This document shows, piece by piece, positions 17,520 through 26,379 of a DNA stretch of 64,000 nucleotides. Numbering within the stretch: the stretch's first letter is position 1; each line of letters starts with the position of its first letter. Both the position numbers and the translations under genes were made by a program. Below the pieces are notes generated by a model. That model saw only the letters and a list, made by a program, of their open reading frames with translations, was not told the DNA's origin and did not search any database. Origin of the DNA: Streptomyces spiralis (lineage in GTDB: Bacteria; Actinomycetota; Actinomycetes; Streptomycetales; Streptomycetaceae); NCBI RefSeq assembly GCF_014654675.1, contig NZ_BNBC01000039.1, positions 1 to 64,000 on the forward strand, written 5' to 3'.

Positions 17520-18518
17520 CTAGAGGAACGCCAGGTTGATCAGCCAGAAGGCCAGGGCCGACACGATCGCGGCGGCCGGCATGGTGATGAACCAGCCGAG
17601 GACGATGTTCTTCGCCACGCCCCAGCGGACGGCGTTCACCCGCTTCGTCGCGCCCACACCCATGATCGCCGAGGTGATGACGTGGGTGGTGGAGATCGGC
17701 GCCTTGAACAGGAAGGCGGTGCCGAACATGATCGACGCGCCGGTCGCCTCGGCCGCGAAGCCCTGCGGCGGGTCCAGCTCGATGATCTTGCGACCCAGGG
17801 TGCGCATGATGCGCCAGCCGCCCGCGTAGGTGCCCAGCGACAGCATCAGCGCGGAGATCAGCTTCACCCACACCGGGATCGGGTCGCCGTACGTCTCGAC
17901 GCCGCCGATGACCAGCGCCATCACCACGACACCCATGGTCTTCTGGGCGTCCTGGAGGCCGTGGCCGAGCGCCATGCCGGCCGCGGAGACGGTCTGCGCT
18001 ATACGGAAGCCGCGCTTGGCCTTGTGCGGGTTGGTCCGGCGGAAGATCCACATGATCAGCGCCATGACCAGGTAGCCGACGATCAGGCCGACCACCGGCG
18101 ACAGGAACATCGGCGTGACGACCTTGTCCAGGACGCCGTTCCAGTGCACCGCCGTACCGCCCGCCAGGGCCGCGCCCACCAGGCCGCCGAACAGGGCGTG
18201 CGAGGAGGACGAGGGCAGGCCGAAGTACCAGGTGACCAGGTTCCAGACGATGGCGCCGAGCAGCGCCGAGAAGAGGATTCCCATCCCCTTGCCGCCGCTG
18301 GGGGTCTCGATCAGACCCTCGCTGACGGTCTTGGCGACCCCGCTGCCCAGGAAGGCGCCGGCGAGGTTCATCACCGCGGCCATCGCCAGCGCGGCCCGCG
18401 GGGTGAGCGCGCGGGTGGAGACGGAGGTGGCGATGGCGTTCGCGGAGTCGTGGAAGCCGTTGGTGTAGGCGAAGCCGAGGGCGACCAGGATGGTCAGTAT
18501 CAGAGCGAAGGTGTCCAT
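17520..18518 (-). CDS. pit: Low-affinity inorganic phosphate transporter (Pit)
   Basis: 332-aa PHO4/Pit family carrier with about ten membrane helices. The N-terminal signature GFAYTNGFHDSANAIATSVSTRAL and the repeated FGLPSSSSHALFGGLVGAA and APISTTHVITSAIMG motifs define the family. It should import metal phosphate with protons in phosphate-rich conditions. It begins 7 nt after the DUF47 gene, the usual pairing. Convergent with pstB, so the two phosphate systems lie tail to tail. Confidence 0.95.
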   Translation of the reverse strand: MDTFALILTILVALGFAYTNGFHDSANAIATSVSTRALTPRAALAMAAVMNLAGAFLGSGVAKTVSEGLIETPSGGKGMGILFSALLGAIVWNLVTWYFGLPSSSSHALFGGLVGAALAGGTAVHWNGVLDKVVTPMFLSPVVGLIVGYLVMALIMWIFRRTNPHKAKRGFRIAQTVSAAGMALGHGLQDAQKTMGVVVMALVIGGVETYGDPIPVWVKLISALMLSLGTYAGGWRIMRTLGRKIIELDPPQGFAAEATGASIMFGTAFLFKAPISTTHVITSAIMGVGATKRVNAVRWGVAKNIVLGWFITMPAAAIVSALAFWLINLAFL

Positions 18519-18525
18519 GGACGCC

Positions 18526-19146
18526 TCAGGACTCCTTGACCGCGATGGTCTCCACCGTGTTCGCCACGTGCTCGAAGGCGTCCGCCGCCTCCTCCAGTAC
18601 GTCCACGATCTGCTTGAGCTTGAGCACCTCGATCGCGTCGTACTTGCCGTTGAACAGGTGGGCGAGGAGCTTGCGGTGGATCTGGTCCGCCTGGTTCTCC
18701 AGACGGTTCACCTCGATCCAGTACTCGGTGAGGTTCTCCATCGTGCGCAGGTGCGGCATGGCCTCGGCGGTCAGCTCGGCCGCCCGCGCCAGGACCTCGA
18801 TCTGCTGCTCGACGCCCTTGGGCAGTTCCTCGATGTTGTAGAGGACGACCAGGTCGACGGCCTCCTCCATGAAGTCCATGATGTCGTCGAGGGACGACGC
18901 GAGGGAGTAGATGTCCTCGCGGTCGAAGGGCGTGATGAAGGAGGAGTTCAGCTGGTGGAAGATCGCATGCGTGGCGTCGTCACCTGCGTGTTCCGCGGCC
19001 CGCATACGCTCTGCGATCTCGGCCCGGGCGGAAGCGTCCGCCCCGAGCAGTTCCATCAGGAGTTTCGATCCCGTGACGATGTTGTCCGCGGACGCGGCGA
19101 ACATGTCGTAGAAGCTCGTCTCCCTGGGGGTCAGACGAAAGCGCAC
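18526..19146 (-). CDS. DUF47 PhoU-like Pit accessory protein
   Basis: 206-aa all-helical protein of the DUF47/PhoU-like family with the acidic metal-binding repeats HAGDDATHAIFHQLNSSF...DREDIYSLASSLDDIMDFMEE and NRLENQADQIHR. These proteins pair with Pit carriers and are thought to regulate or assist them. First gene of the DUF47-pit operon; ATG 19146. No convincing PHO box in the upstream 200 nt. Confidence 0.92.
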   Translation of the reverse strand: MRFRLTPRETSFYDMFAASADNIVTGSKLLMELLGADASARAEIAERMRAAEHAGDDATHAIFHQLNSSFITPFDREDIYSLASSLDDIMDFMEEAVDLVVLYNIEELPKGVEQQIEVLARAAELTAEAMPHLRTMENLTEYWIEVNRLENQADQIHRKLLAHLFNGKYDAIEVLKLKQIVDVLEEAADAFEHVANTVETIAVKES

Positions 19147-19300
19147 GTGGGGTCCTCGGGGTGCTTCGGTTTCGGTCAGGGTGATGCTAAGCGCATCATC
19201 CGGCCACGGCTAAGGGGCCGTCCCCCAGTGTCGCCCATCGGGCACGGTGCTCGTCACGGGGGCTTGCCAGGGGTCCCTACCCCGGAAAATTCGGTACGAT

Positions 19301-19317
19301 ATACCCGGCAGGGGTAT
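19301..19317. promoter_or_regulatory. CsoR-type operator
   Basis: ATACCC-GGCAG-GGGTAT is a G-tract-containing palindrome of the type bound by CsoR-family copper repressors, 33 bp before the csoR start. A second TACCCC half-site lies at 19279-19284. Autoregulation is expected. Confidence 0.75.
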
Positions 19318-19349
19318 GCCCTTGACTCCGTTACGAGCGGGAGGACGCG

Positions 19350-19715
19350 ATGACGACCACCGAGGCCGGCGCGACGGCGCCCTCCGACGGCACCACGGCC
19401 GCGCTCCCCGAGGACGCCGGGCATGAGCACGCCACGTACGGCTACCACAAGCAGAAGGACGAGCACCTCAAGCGGCTGCGCCGGATCGAGGGCCAGATCC
19501 GCGGACTGCAGCGGATGGTCGACGAGGACACCTACTGCATCGACATACTCACCCAGGTGTCCGCCTCCACCAAGGCCCTGCAGTCCTTCGCCCTGCAGCT
19601 GCTGGAGGAACACCTGCGGCACTGCGTGGCCGACGCGGCCGTCAAGGGCGGCTCGGAGATCGACGCGAAGGTGGAGGAGGCCACCAAGGCGATCGGGCGG
19701 CTGCTGCGTACCTGA
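19350..19715 (+). CDS. csoR: Copper-sensing repressor CsoR
   Basis: 121-aa four-helix repressor of the CsoR/RcnR family. The Cu(I) ligands are visible as Cys in DTYCIDIL and the H-x3-C pair in EEHLRHCVAD. The DNA-binding face carries the family KRLRRIEGQIRGLQRMV segment. The acidic, His-containing N-terminal tail (about 35 residues) is a Streptomyces-type extension. GGGAGGA precedes ATG 19350. The operator just upstream implies autoregulation; no copper ATPase or chaperone gene is adjacent, so its other targets lie elsewhere. Confidence 0.93.
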   Translation: MTTTEAGATAPSDGTTAALPEDAGHEHATYGYHKQKDEHLKRLRRIEGQIRGLQRMVDEDTYCIDILTQVSASTKALQSFALQLLEEHLRHCVADAAVKGGSEIDAKVEEATKAIGRLLRT

Positions 19716-19743
19716 GCACGCGCAGGGGGCCGGCGGGGCCCGC

Positions 19744-19911
19744 TCAGCCGTCGGAGCCGGTGCGGCGTTCCTCGGCGACTCTCAGCACCTCGTCGATGCT
19801 CTCCAGGCTGAGCCGCTCCCGGGCCGCCGAGGCAGCGATGATCAGCTCTCCGCACAGCTCGATCTCGGCGAGGGCCACGTGGTCCTGGACTGCCGTACCC
19901 ACCGGAGCCAC
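19744..19911 (-). CDS. Small conserved-looking acidic protein
   Basis: 55-aa protein (58 aa if GTG 19920 is used) beginning VAPVGTAVQDHVALAEIELC and continuing as one amphipathic helical stretch rich in Glu, Ala, Leu and Arg. GTG 19911 is preferred because AGAGGTGA lies 8 nt upstream. Codon use matches the neighbours. It is convergent with csoR. I do not recognise a family with a known function. Confidence 0.65.
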   Translation of the reverse strand: MAPVGTAVQDHVALAEIELCGELIIAASAARERLSLESIDEVLRVAEERRTGSDG

Positions 19912-20047
19912 GCGCGTCACCTCTTCTCTGTCGTCGCCGGCTTCCTAGAGTAGGGAGCCGTCCACGGACCGCGCATGGCACGGAAGGGCTAGTTCGCCGG
20001 TCATTTCCGGCCACCGGGCCGCTTCACCGGGCCGCCCGGTGCCCCTC

Positions 20048-20902
20048 TCACTGCTCGGCGATCCGGCCGGCGTAGATGTCCTTCGACTGCGGCAGCGTCA
20101 CGCTCACCGGGGTCCCGAAGGCGTACAGCAGGGTCGTGGAGAAGACGGCCACCGTCTCCTTGCCGTGCCCGTGCCCGCCGACGAAGCTGAAGCGCTGCCG
20201 GAGCTTGCGGACCCGGCCCTGGTCGTCGAGGTAGACGTCGAAGGGGACATCGGCCGTGGCGAACCCTTTCGCCGCCGCCTTCAGCGCGGCCCTCAGCGCC
20301 GCCTCGTCGGCCGCCGAGGCGTTCTCCGCCGCCAGCGCCAGATCGGCGGTGCCCCGGAAGTGCCGCACCGCGACACCCGCCACCTGCGTGTCCCCCACGA
20401 ACGCCGCCGTGCGCGTCCCGCGCAGCACCTGGGCGGCGGCGAACGGGTCGGTGGCGCCGCCGGTGACCAGGTTGCCGTCGGAGAGCGTCGCCGTCTCCAC
20501 CCGCACCCACTTGTCGGCGGGCACGCCCGCGCCCCGGTTCTTCATGAACAGGGCGCCCGGAGCGAGCAGTTCGGTGATCGGCCGGTGCTCGGGGGCCCCG
20601 GCCGGGTCCTGCGGCAGCACCAGCGTCAGCCGCCCGAGCTGCTGCCGGAAGTCGTAGACCCCCTCGCCGCGGATCGTCACGCGGGTGCCGCCCGCGGCCA
20701 TCTCCATCGCCGTACGGGCCTGGGAACTGCCCGCCGCGAGCAGCGCCTCGGGCGCCTGGCGCACGGTCCGCACCGGGTCGTGGGCCGCGCGCGAGTCCTC
20801 GGCGGCCACGCCGTCGCCGGAGCATCCGGTGGCACACGCGCAGAGCAACAGCCCCGCCGCGAGCACCGCCTTGCCCGTCTGCCGCCGCTGCCGCTCCGCC
20901 AT
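20048..20902 (-). CDS. Putative lipoprotein, LppX/LprAFG-like
   Basis: 284-aa protein with a short basic N-terminus, hydrophobic core and lipobox ATGC, so it should be anchored outside the membrane. The mature domain (residues about 40-280) has the size and beta-rich pattern of LppX/LprAFG-type lipoproteins (YDFRQQLGRLTL, KWVRVETATL, FDVYLDDQGRVRKLRQRFSF), a family that carries lipids. ATG 20902 is chosen because it gives a compact signal peptide; GTG 20935 is possible. Family membership is tentative. Confidence 0.75.
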   Translation of the reverse strand: MAERQRRQTGKAVLAAGLLLCACATGCSGDGVAAEDSRAAHDPVRTVRQAPEALLAAGSSQARTAMEMAAGGTRVTIRGEGVYDFRQQLGRLTLVLPQDPAGAPEHRPITELLAPGALFMKNRGAGVPADKWVRVETATLSDGNLVTGGATDPFAAAQVLRGTRTAAFVGDTQVAGVAVRHFRGTADLALAAENASAADEAALRAALKAAAKGFATADVPFDVYLDDQGRVRKLRQRFSFVGGHGHGKETVAVFSTTLLYAFGTPVSVTLPQSKDIYAGRIAEQ

Positions 20903-21033
20903 CGCCTGCCTACCCCCAGCCGGTCCGTCCGTCACGGGCCCCTGTCCCTCGGTTCAACGACGAGTGCTGAGGCCCGTCACGCGCCGGGGCGGCACCCACA
21001 GGAAGCCGCAACCGGTTGTTCATCTGGCGTGGG

Positions 21034-21039
21034 TAGCGT
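21034..21039 (+). promoter_or_regulatory. -10 box of leaderless small zinc-ribbon gene
   Basis: TAGCGT lies 7 nt before the GTG at 21047, predicting a leaderless mRNA. Confidence 0.5.
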
Positions 21040-21046
21040 GGTCGGC

Positions 21047-21229
21047 GTGGCGCGACAAGAAGGGCTCGGCCCTGCGCAAGAGCAACGGCAGCACCAGGAA
21101 CACCGCACGACGACCGTCGAACAGGGGCGTTTCTGCCTGGCCCGGTGCAGCTGCGGCTGGCGCGGCCCCGCCCGCCGGGCGCGCAGCCTGGCCCGCTCGG
21201 ACGCGGAGGGGCACGCGCGGGACGCCTGA
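21047..21229 (+). CDS. Small Cys-containing protein
   Basis: 60-aa basic protein. The central segment FCLARCSCGWRGPARRARSLARSDAEGH has a C-x4-C-x-C arrangement with a following Trp and a late His, reminiscent of half a zinc ribbon. A GTG start 7 nt after TAGCGT fits leaderless transcription, and codon bias is coding-like only in this frame. It is convergent with the Nudix gene. No function known. Confidence 0.65.
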   Translation: MARQEGLGPAQEQRQHQEHRTTTVEQGRFCLARCSCGWRGPARRARSLARSDAEGHARDA

Positions 21230-21263
21230 CGGCCCCGAAGGGGCGCCGGGCCGTTCCACGGCA

Positions 21264-21695
21264 TCAGGTCAGGCGCAGGGCCGTCAGCAGTTCGTCGACG
21301 AGTTCGCGGTCGCGGAACTGGGTCAGCCGGTCGCGGGCGGCGGCGGGCGGCAGCCAACGCAGCCGGTCCACCTCCTTGTTGGGGGTGAAACGGCCCGCGG
21401 TGGCCTCGGCCACCCAGTACCGCACCCGCTTGGGGCGCCCGCCCGCCATGTAGGCGACGGTGCTCAGCTCCACGCCCGGAACCGCCGTGTACCCGGTCTC
21501 CTCCGCCACCTCCCGCAGCGCGCCCGCGAGCGGGTCCTCGCCGGGCTTGAGCTTTCCCTTCGGCCAGGACCAGTCGTCGTACTTCGGCCGGTGCACCAGG
21601 CACAGCTCGAGGGAGCCGCCCGACGGCGCGCGGCGCCACAGCACGCAGCCGGCCGCCCGGACGACGGTGTCCTTCGTTTCCTTCGTACGCGGCAC
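21264..21695 (-). CDS. Nudix hydrolase (MutT-like)
   Basis: 143-aa Nudix protein. The box GKLKPGEDPLAGALREVAEETGY matches Gx5Ex7REUxEExGU. WSWPKGK before the box is typical of MutT1/diadenosine-polyphosphate hydrolase relatives in actinobacteria, some of which also carry a histidine phosphatase domain; this one does not. GTG 21695 follows GGAGGCGGTGA. It is third in the ppk-CHAD-Nudix operon, which suggests work on polyphosphorylated nucleotides. Confidence 0.9.
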   Translation of the reverse strand: MPRTKETKDTVVRAAGCVLWRRAPSGGSLELCLVHRPKYDDWSWPKGKLKPGEDPLAGALREVAEETGYTAVPGVELSTVAYMAGGRPKRVRYWVAEATAGRFTPNKEVDRLRWLPPAAARDRLTQFRDRELVDELLTALRLT

Positions 21696-21727
21696 CGGGG
21701 CTCACCGCCTCCTTCGGTTCGTGCCTT

Positions 21728-22921
21728 TCAGTTCGCGCCGATCGCCTGCATCTGCCACGCCTGCTGGAAGGCGAACCTGGCCGCCTCCACCTCGTGGCGC
21801 TGATCCGCGTGGAGCACGCCGAGGGCGTACGCCGTCGCCGGGGCGATGCGGGGCGTACGGGCGGCCGCGGCCGCGGCGGCCGCCGCCTCCGAGGCGTCGC
21901 GGTGCCGGTCGAGGGCGCGGCCGGCCGTCAGAAGCCGTACGTCCACGGGGGCGCCCTCCCCGTCGACGGCGTGCAGTGCCTCCTGGGCGTACCGGTGCAG
22001 GCGCAGCAGCAGGCGGACCTGGTGCCAGGGGGCGTCCTGGGGGTGCGGGGACGGGTCCGGGGACAGGCCGTGGACCAGTGCGGCCGCGTTGTACGGGCTG
22101 CCCGCGGTGACGAGGGGGAGCGCGGCGACGGCGTCCGTCAGGCGTTCTTCGGCGTCGGTGGCGAGGGGGTGGGGGGCCATGGTGTGTGCGGTGGGGGTGA
22201 GGGGGACGTCGCTGGCGAGGACGGCGACCTTGTCGGCGACGGCGTGGAAGCGGCTGGAGCCGAGGGCTTGGAGGGCTGTGGAGTGGGCTCGGGTGCGGGC
22301 GAGGGTGAGCTGGCGGTCCAGGAGGGCGCCTGCTTTTGCGGCGCCCACGGTGAGGTTGCCGTTGCCGTTGCCGCGGTCGGGGGTGGGTGCGGTTGGGTGG
22401 GGAACGGTTCCGGCCGTCCCGGGTGCCTCCCCCACGCTCGAACGAGCTCGCGCGGGGGCACCCCCATCGCCCACCCGTGCCGCCCTGGGGGTACCTCCCA
22501 GGCGTTCAGCACCGGGGGAGGTACGACTGCCCGCAGCTACGTCAGGGACATCCGTCTGCGGGGACAGCCTGTGGAGGGCCTGCAACAGGCGGTCCAGGCG
22601 GGCCTGGTAGGCGTGTTCCCGGGCCAGGGTGCCGGAGAGCCAGGCGAGTTCGGGGCGGAGTTCCTCCGCCCAGGTCTCGTCCAGCAGGGGGCGGAAGGTG
22701 TGGAGGGTGCCGCTGATGCGGCGGGCCGCGCGGCGCAGGGCCCGGGCCGCGTCGACGGATTCCTCGCTGCCGCCCGCGGCGCCGCTGCCGCCGGTCTCGC
22801 GGTGCAGGCGCAGGGCGCGGAGGAACTCCGTCGCCTGCGCCCGCAGATAACCCGCGAGGGCGTCGACGGCCACCGGTCCGGCGGCCGTGGGGTCCGTCGG
22901 GTCAAGGTGTCGTTGTGCCAC
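21728..22921 (-). CDS. CHAD domain protein (polyphosphate-associated)
   Basis: 397-aa helical CHAD protein with conserved His/Arg/Lys patches (EFLRALRLHRET, RALRRAARRISGTLHTFRPLL, QVRLLLRLHRYAQEAL) that bind polyphosphate in characterised relatives. Its start (GTG 22921) lies within the last 20 nt of ppk. Between the two halves (residues about 130-190) is a Gly/Ala/Pro linker encoded by palindromic repeat DNA, which looks like a later insertion tolerated between domains. Confidence 0.88.
   Translation of the reverse strand: MAQRHLDPTDPTAAGPVAVDALAGYLRAQATEFLRALRLHRETGGSGAAGGSEESVDAARALRRAARRISGTLHTFRPLLDETWAEELRPELAWLSGTLAREHAYQARLDRLLQALHRLSPQTDVPDVAAGSRTSPGAERLGGTPRAARVGDGGAPARARSSVGEAPGTAGTVPHPTAPTPDRGNGNGNLTVGAAKAGALLDRQLTLARTRAHSTALQALGSSRFHAVADKVAVLASDVPLTPTAHTMAPHPLATDAEERLTDAVAALPLVTAGSPYNAAALVHGLSPDPSPHPQDAPWHQVRLLLRLHRYAQEALHAVDGEGAPVDVRLLTAGRALDRHRDASEAAAAAAAAARTPRIAPATAYALGVLHADQRHEVEAARFAFQQAWQMQAIGAN
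22421..22524. repeat. Nested palindromic repeats inside the CHAD gene
   Basis: Two adjacent hairpins: GGGTGCCTCCCCCACGC (22421) pairs with the GCGGGGGCACCC region (22453-22464), and GTACCTCCC (22491-22499) pairs with GGGAGGTAC (22516-22524). They resemble the GC-rich palindromic elements usually seen between Streptomyces genes, here read as an in-frame linker. Confidence 0.65.
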
Positions 22922-25142
22922 GCCGGCGCCTCCGGGCGTCTATGAGCATCTCCTGAATGTTGCGCAGGGGCTGGCCGTCACCGTCGACCGCGTGCCGGGT
23001 CCAGTCGCCGTCCGGGCCGAGGTGCCAGGAGGCGGTGGTGTCGGACATGCCGGTCTCCAGGAGCCGGTTGAGCGCGGCTCGGTGGGCCGGGTCGGTGACC
23101 CGTACCAGGGCCTCGATACGGCGGTCGAGGTTACGGTGCATCATGTCGGCGCTGCCGATCCACACTTCCGGTTCGCCCCCGTTGCCGAAGGCGAAGATCC
23201 GCGAGTGCTCCAGGAAGCGGCCGAGGATCGAGCGGACGCGGATGTTCTCCGACAGGCCCGGTACGCCCGGGCGCAGCGCGCAGATGCCGCGCACCCACAC
23301 GTCGACGGGCACTCCCGCCTGGGACGCGCCGTAGAGGGCGTCGACGACCGCCTCGTCGACCATCGAGTTGACCTTGACGCGGATGGAGGCGGGCCGTCCG
23401 GCGCGGTGGTGCTGGACCTCCTTGTTGATCCGCGAGACGAGGCCGTCCCGCAGGGACTTGGGGGCGACGAGCAGCCGGCGGTAGGTCTCGCGGCGGGAGT
23501 AGCCGGAGAGGCGGTTGAACAGGTCGGACAGGTCCGCGCCGACCTGCGGGTCCGCGGTGAGCAGGCCGAGGTCCTCGTACAGGCGTGCGGTCTTGGGGTG
23601 GTAGTTGCCGGTGCCGACGTGGCTGTAGCGCCGCAGGGTGTCGTCGCCCTCCTGGCGGACCACCAGGGACAGCTTGCAGTGGGTCTTCAGGCCCACGAGG
23701 CCGTAGACGACGTGGCAGCCGGCCTCCTCCAGCTTGCGCGCCCACTTGATGTTGGCGTGCTCGTCGAACCGGGCCTTGATCTCCACCAGGACCAGGACCT
23801 GCTTGCCGGCCTCGGCGGCGTCGATGAGCGCGTCGACGATCGGGGAGTCGCCGGAGGTGCGGTACAGGGTCTGCTTGATGGCGAGGACGTCCGGGTCGGC
23901 CGCCGCCTGCTCCAGGAAGGCCTGGACGGAGGTGGAGAAGGAGTCGTACGGGTGGTGCAGGAGGACGTCCCGCTGGCGCAGGGCCGCGAAGATGTCGGGC
24001 GCGGACGCCGACTCGACCTCGGCGAGGTCGCGGTGGGTGCCGGCGACGAACTTGGGGTACTTCAGCTCGGGCCGGTCGAGGCTGTGGATGCGGAAGAGGC
24101 CGGTGAGGTCGAGCGGGCCGGGCAACGGGTACACCTCGGCCTCGCTGATCTTCAGCTCGCGCACGAGGAGGTCGAGCACCTCGCGGTCGATGGACTCCTC
24201 GACCTCCAGGCGCACCGGCGGCCCGAAGCGGCGCCGCATGAGCTCCTTCTCCAAGGCCTGGAGCAGGTTCTCGGCGTCGTCCTCCTCGACCTCCAGGTCC
24301 TCGTTGCGGGTGAGCCGGAAGGTGTGGTGCTCCAGGACCTCCATGCCCGGGAACAGTTCCTCCAGGTGGGCGGCGATGACGTCCTCGAGGGGGACGTAGC
24401 GGCCCAGGGAGCTCTCCAGGAAGCGGGAGAGCAGCGGCGGCACCTTGACGCGGGCGAAGTGGCGGTGGCCGGTGACCGGGTTGCGTACGACGACGGCCAG
24501 GTTCAGGGAGAGGCCGGAGATGTACGGGAAGGGGTGCGCCGGGTCGACCGCCAGCGGGGTCAGCACAGGGAAGATGCGCTGCCGGAACAGGGTGAACAGG
24601 CGGGCCTGCTCCTTCTCCGTCAGCTCGTTCCAGCGGACCAGGTGGATGCCCTCCTCCGCCAGGGCGGGGGCGACGTCCTCGTGGTAGCAGGCGGCGTGCC
24701 GGGCCATGAGCTCGCGGGAGCGGGCCCAGATCATCTCCAGCACCTCGCGGGGCTGGAGACCGGAGGCGGACCGGGTGGCGACTCCGGTGGCGATACGGCG
24801 CTTGAGGCCGGCCACCCGGACCATGAAGAACTCGTCGAGGTTGCTGGCGAAGATCGCGAGGAAGTTCGCCCGCTCCAGCAGGGGCGTGTTCGGGTCCTCG
24901 GCGAGTTCCAGGACCCGCTCGTTGAAGGCGAGCCAGCTGCGCTCCCGGTCCAGGAACCGTCCCTGCGGCAGCTGTTCCCCTTCGGCGTCCGTCACCTCGT
25001 AGGCGTCGAGGTCGGCGTCGAGATCGGGGTCCAGGTCGGAGACCGCCGCCGCCACGGTGTGCGGGCGGTGCGCGGCTATGGAGCCCACGGAGGGCTGGAC
25101 GTGCGGGGCCTGCGCTGCGGCCTGGGTGTCTGACTGGCTCAT
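22902..25142 (-). CDS. ppk: Polyphosphate kinase 1
   Basis: 746-aa PPK1, which reversibly builds polyphosphate from ATP. Visible blocks are the N domain (FLDRERSWLAFNERVLELA), the head domain, and C1/C2 domains with the autophosphorylated His in SHVGTGNYHPKTARLYED and RVHS-type residues in YDSFSTSVQAFLEQA and TLYRTSGDSPI. ATG 25142 has GGAAGAA about 11 nt upstream; in-frame starts up to 25328 would add a Pro-rich tail. It leads ppk-CHAD-Nudix. PhoP control of ppk is known in Streptomyces, but I could not find a clear GTTCACC pair in 25143-25407. Confidence 0.95.
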   Translation of the reverse strand: MSQSDTQAAAQAPHVQPSVGSIAAHRPHTVAAAVSDLDPDLDADLDAYEVTDAEGEQLPQGRFLDRERSWLAFNERVLELAEDPNTPLLERANFLAIFASNLDEFFMVRVAGLKRRIATGVATRSASGLQPREVLEMIWARSRELMARHAACYHEDVAPALAEEGIHLVRWNELTEKEQARLFTLFRQRIFPVLTPLAVDPAHPFPYISGLSLNLAVVVRNPVTGHRHFARVKVPPLLSRFLESSLGRYVPLEDVIAAHLEELFPGMEVLEHHTFRLTRNEDLEVEEDDAENLLQALEKELMRRRFGPPVRLEVEESIDREVLDLLVRELKISEAEVYPLPGPLDLTGLFRIHSLDRPELKYPKFVAGTHRDLAEVESASAPDIFAALRQRDVLLHHPYDSFSTSVQAFLEQAAADPDVLAIKQTLYRTSGDSPIVDALIDAAEAGKQVLVLVEIKARFDEHANIKWARKLEEAGCHVVYGLVGLKTHCKLSLVVRQEGDDTLRRYSHVGTGNYHPKTARLYEDLGLLTADPQVGADLSDLFNRLSGYSRRETYRRLLVAPKSLRDGLVSRINKEVQHHRAGRPASIRVKVNSMVDEAVVDALYGASQAGVPVDVWVRGICALRPGVPGLSENIRVRSILGRFLEHSRIFAFGNGGEPEVWIGSADMMHRNLDRRIEALVRVTDPAHRAALNRLLETGMSDTTASWHLGPDGDWTRHAVDGDGQPLRNIQEMLIDARRRRRGTTTP

Positions 25143-25407
25143 GAACCCATTCTTCCGCGCCATGGGGAAGACAGGCGCGTCGGAAAGCGCGGGCGGGAGC
25201 ACGGCTGCGGTCCCCTCGGGGGGCGGCGAAGGCTCTGGCACGGCGGGTCTCATTGAGTGAGCGTCGCAAGACCGTCTGAATCGCCGGTTACGGAGACATG
25301 ACGTGCCGGATAGCGGGGGGCGGCTCACAGGGATCAGCGGCTGCCCCCGGGCCCGGTGTCACTCCAGGTGACCGGATGCCGCCGTCACGTCTGCGTGCGG
25401 TGGACCG

Positions 25408-26328
25408 TCACGTCTCCGTGCGGTACATGAGGTCCGTCTCGTACGTCGTGAAGCCGAGTCGCTCGTAGACCGACACCGCCGCCTTGTTGTCGGCGTCGAC
25501 GTAGAGCATCGCGGTGGGCAGGCCCTGCGCGGCCAGGTGGCGCAGGCCGATCAGCGTGAGGGCCTTGCCGAGGCCGCCGCCCTGCGCCCCGGGGCGGACC
25601 CCGAGGACGTACACCTCGCCGAGCCCCTCGGCCGGGTGGACCTTGGTCCAGTGGAAGCCGACCAGCCGGCCCTCGCGCTCGGCCAGGAAGAACCCGCTCG
25701 GATCGAACCAGGGCTCCGCCTCGCGGGCGTCGAGGTCACGCTGGGTGAGGGAGCCCTGTTCGGGGTGGTGGGCGAACGCCTCCGCGTTCACGGCGAGCCA
25801 GGCGGCGTCGTCCCGGCCGGGAACGAAGGTCCGTACCGTCACCCCTTCCGGCAGCACCGGCTCCGGCAGGTCGAGGCCGGTCAGCGGGCGCCGCATCTGC
25901 CGCAGTTCCCGGAACAGGGTGAGCCCGAGCACCTGCGACAGATGCCGGGCGGCGGAGTGGCCGCCGTGCGCCCACACCCGCAGCCGCTTGCCGGAGGCGG
26001 CCAGCAGCGCCGATCCGAGCGCCCGCCCGTGCCCGTGGCCGCGGTGCGCGGGATGGACGACCAGCTCGGCGGCGGGCGCCTCCACGGGGTCGGTGTCCTC
26101 CAGCTGCGCGTAGCCGACCAGCTCGCCGTCGATGCTCAGCAGCAGATGGGAGACGCCCTCCCGGGCGCCGCCGCGCAGCTGGAGCCGGCCCTGTTCGGAC
26201 ACCGCCTGCTGCCCGTCGGTGCGGGCGGCCTCCGCCAGCAGGGCGAGCACGGCTTCGACCTGGTCGGGGGAGAGCGCGGAGACGGACTCCAGGGAGCGGG
26301 CGATCGGTGCGGTGTCGTCGCTGGTCAT
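25408..26328 (-). CDS. mshD: Mycothiol synthase
   Basis: 306-aa protein with two GNAT domains, the layout of MshD, which acetylates Cys-GlcN-Ins in the last step of mycothiol synthesis. The N-domain acetyl-CoA loop is VVHPAHRGHGHGRALG and the C-domain loop is YVLGVRPGAQGGGLGKALT; the C-terminus VDADNKAAVSVYERLGF is typical. ATG 26328 is preferred over an open frame that begins 48 nt further up. mshA begins at the other end of this window. Confidence 0.93.
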   Translation of the reverse strand: MTSDDTAPIARSLESVSALSPDQVEAVLALLAEAARTDGQQAVSEQGRLQLRGGAREGVSHLLLSIDGELVGYAQLEDTDPVEAPAAELVVHPAHRGHGHGRALGSALLAASGKRLRVWAHGGHSAARHLSQVLGLTLFRELRQMRRPLTGLDLPEPVLPEGVTVRTFVPGRDDAAWLAVNAEAFAHHPEQGSLTQRDLDAREAEPWFDPSGFFLAEREGRLVGFHWTKVHPAEGLGEVYVLGVRPGAQGGGLGKALTLIGLRHLAAQGLPTAMLYVDADNKAAVSVYERLGFTTYETDLMYRTET

Positions 26329-26379
26329 GCGTCCGAGACTACCGACGACCACCGGATCGGGTGGTCGGCTTGCCACGGG

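Noticed and set aside
25143..25407. PHO box upstream of ppk
   Set aside because: On the minus strand there is one GGTCACC with a poor second unit 11 nt on; not enough to claim a PhoP site, although control by PhoP is known for ppk in this genus.
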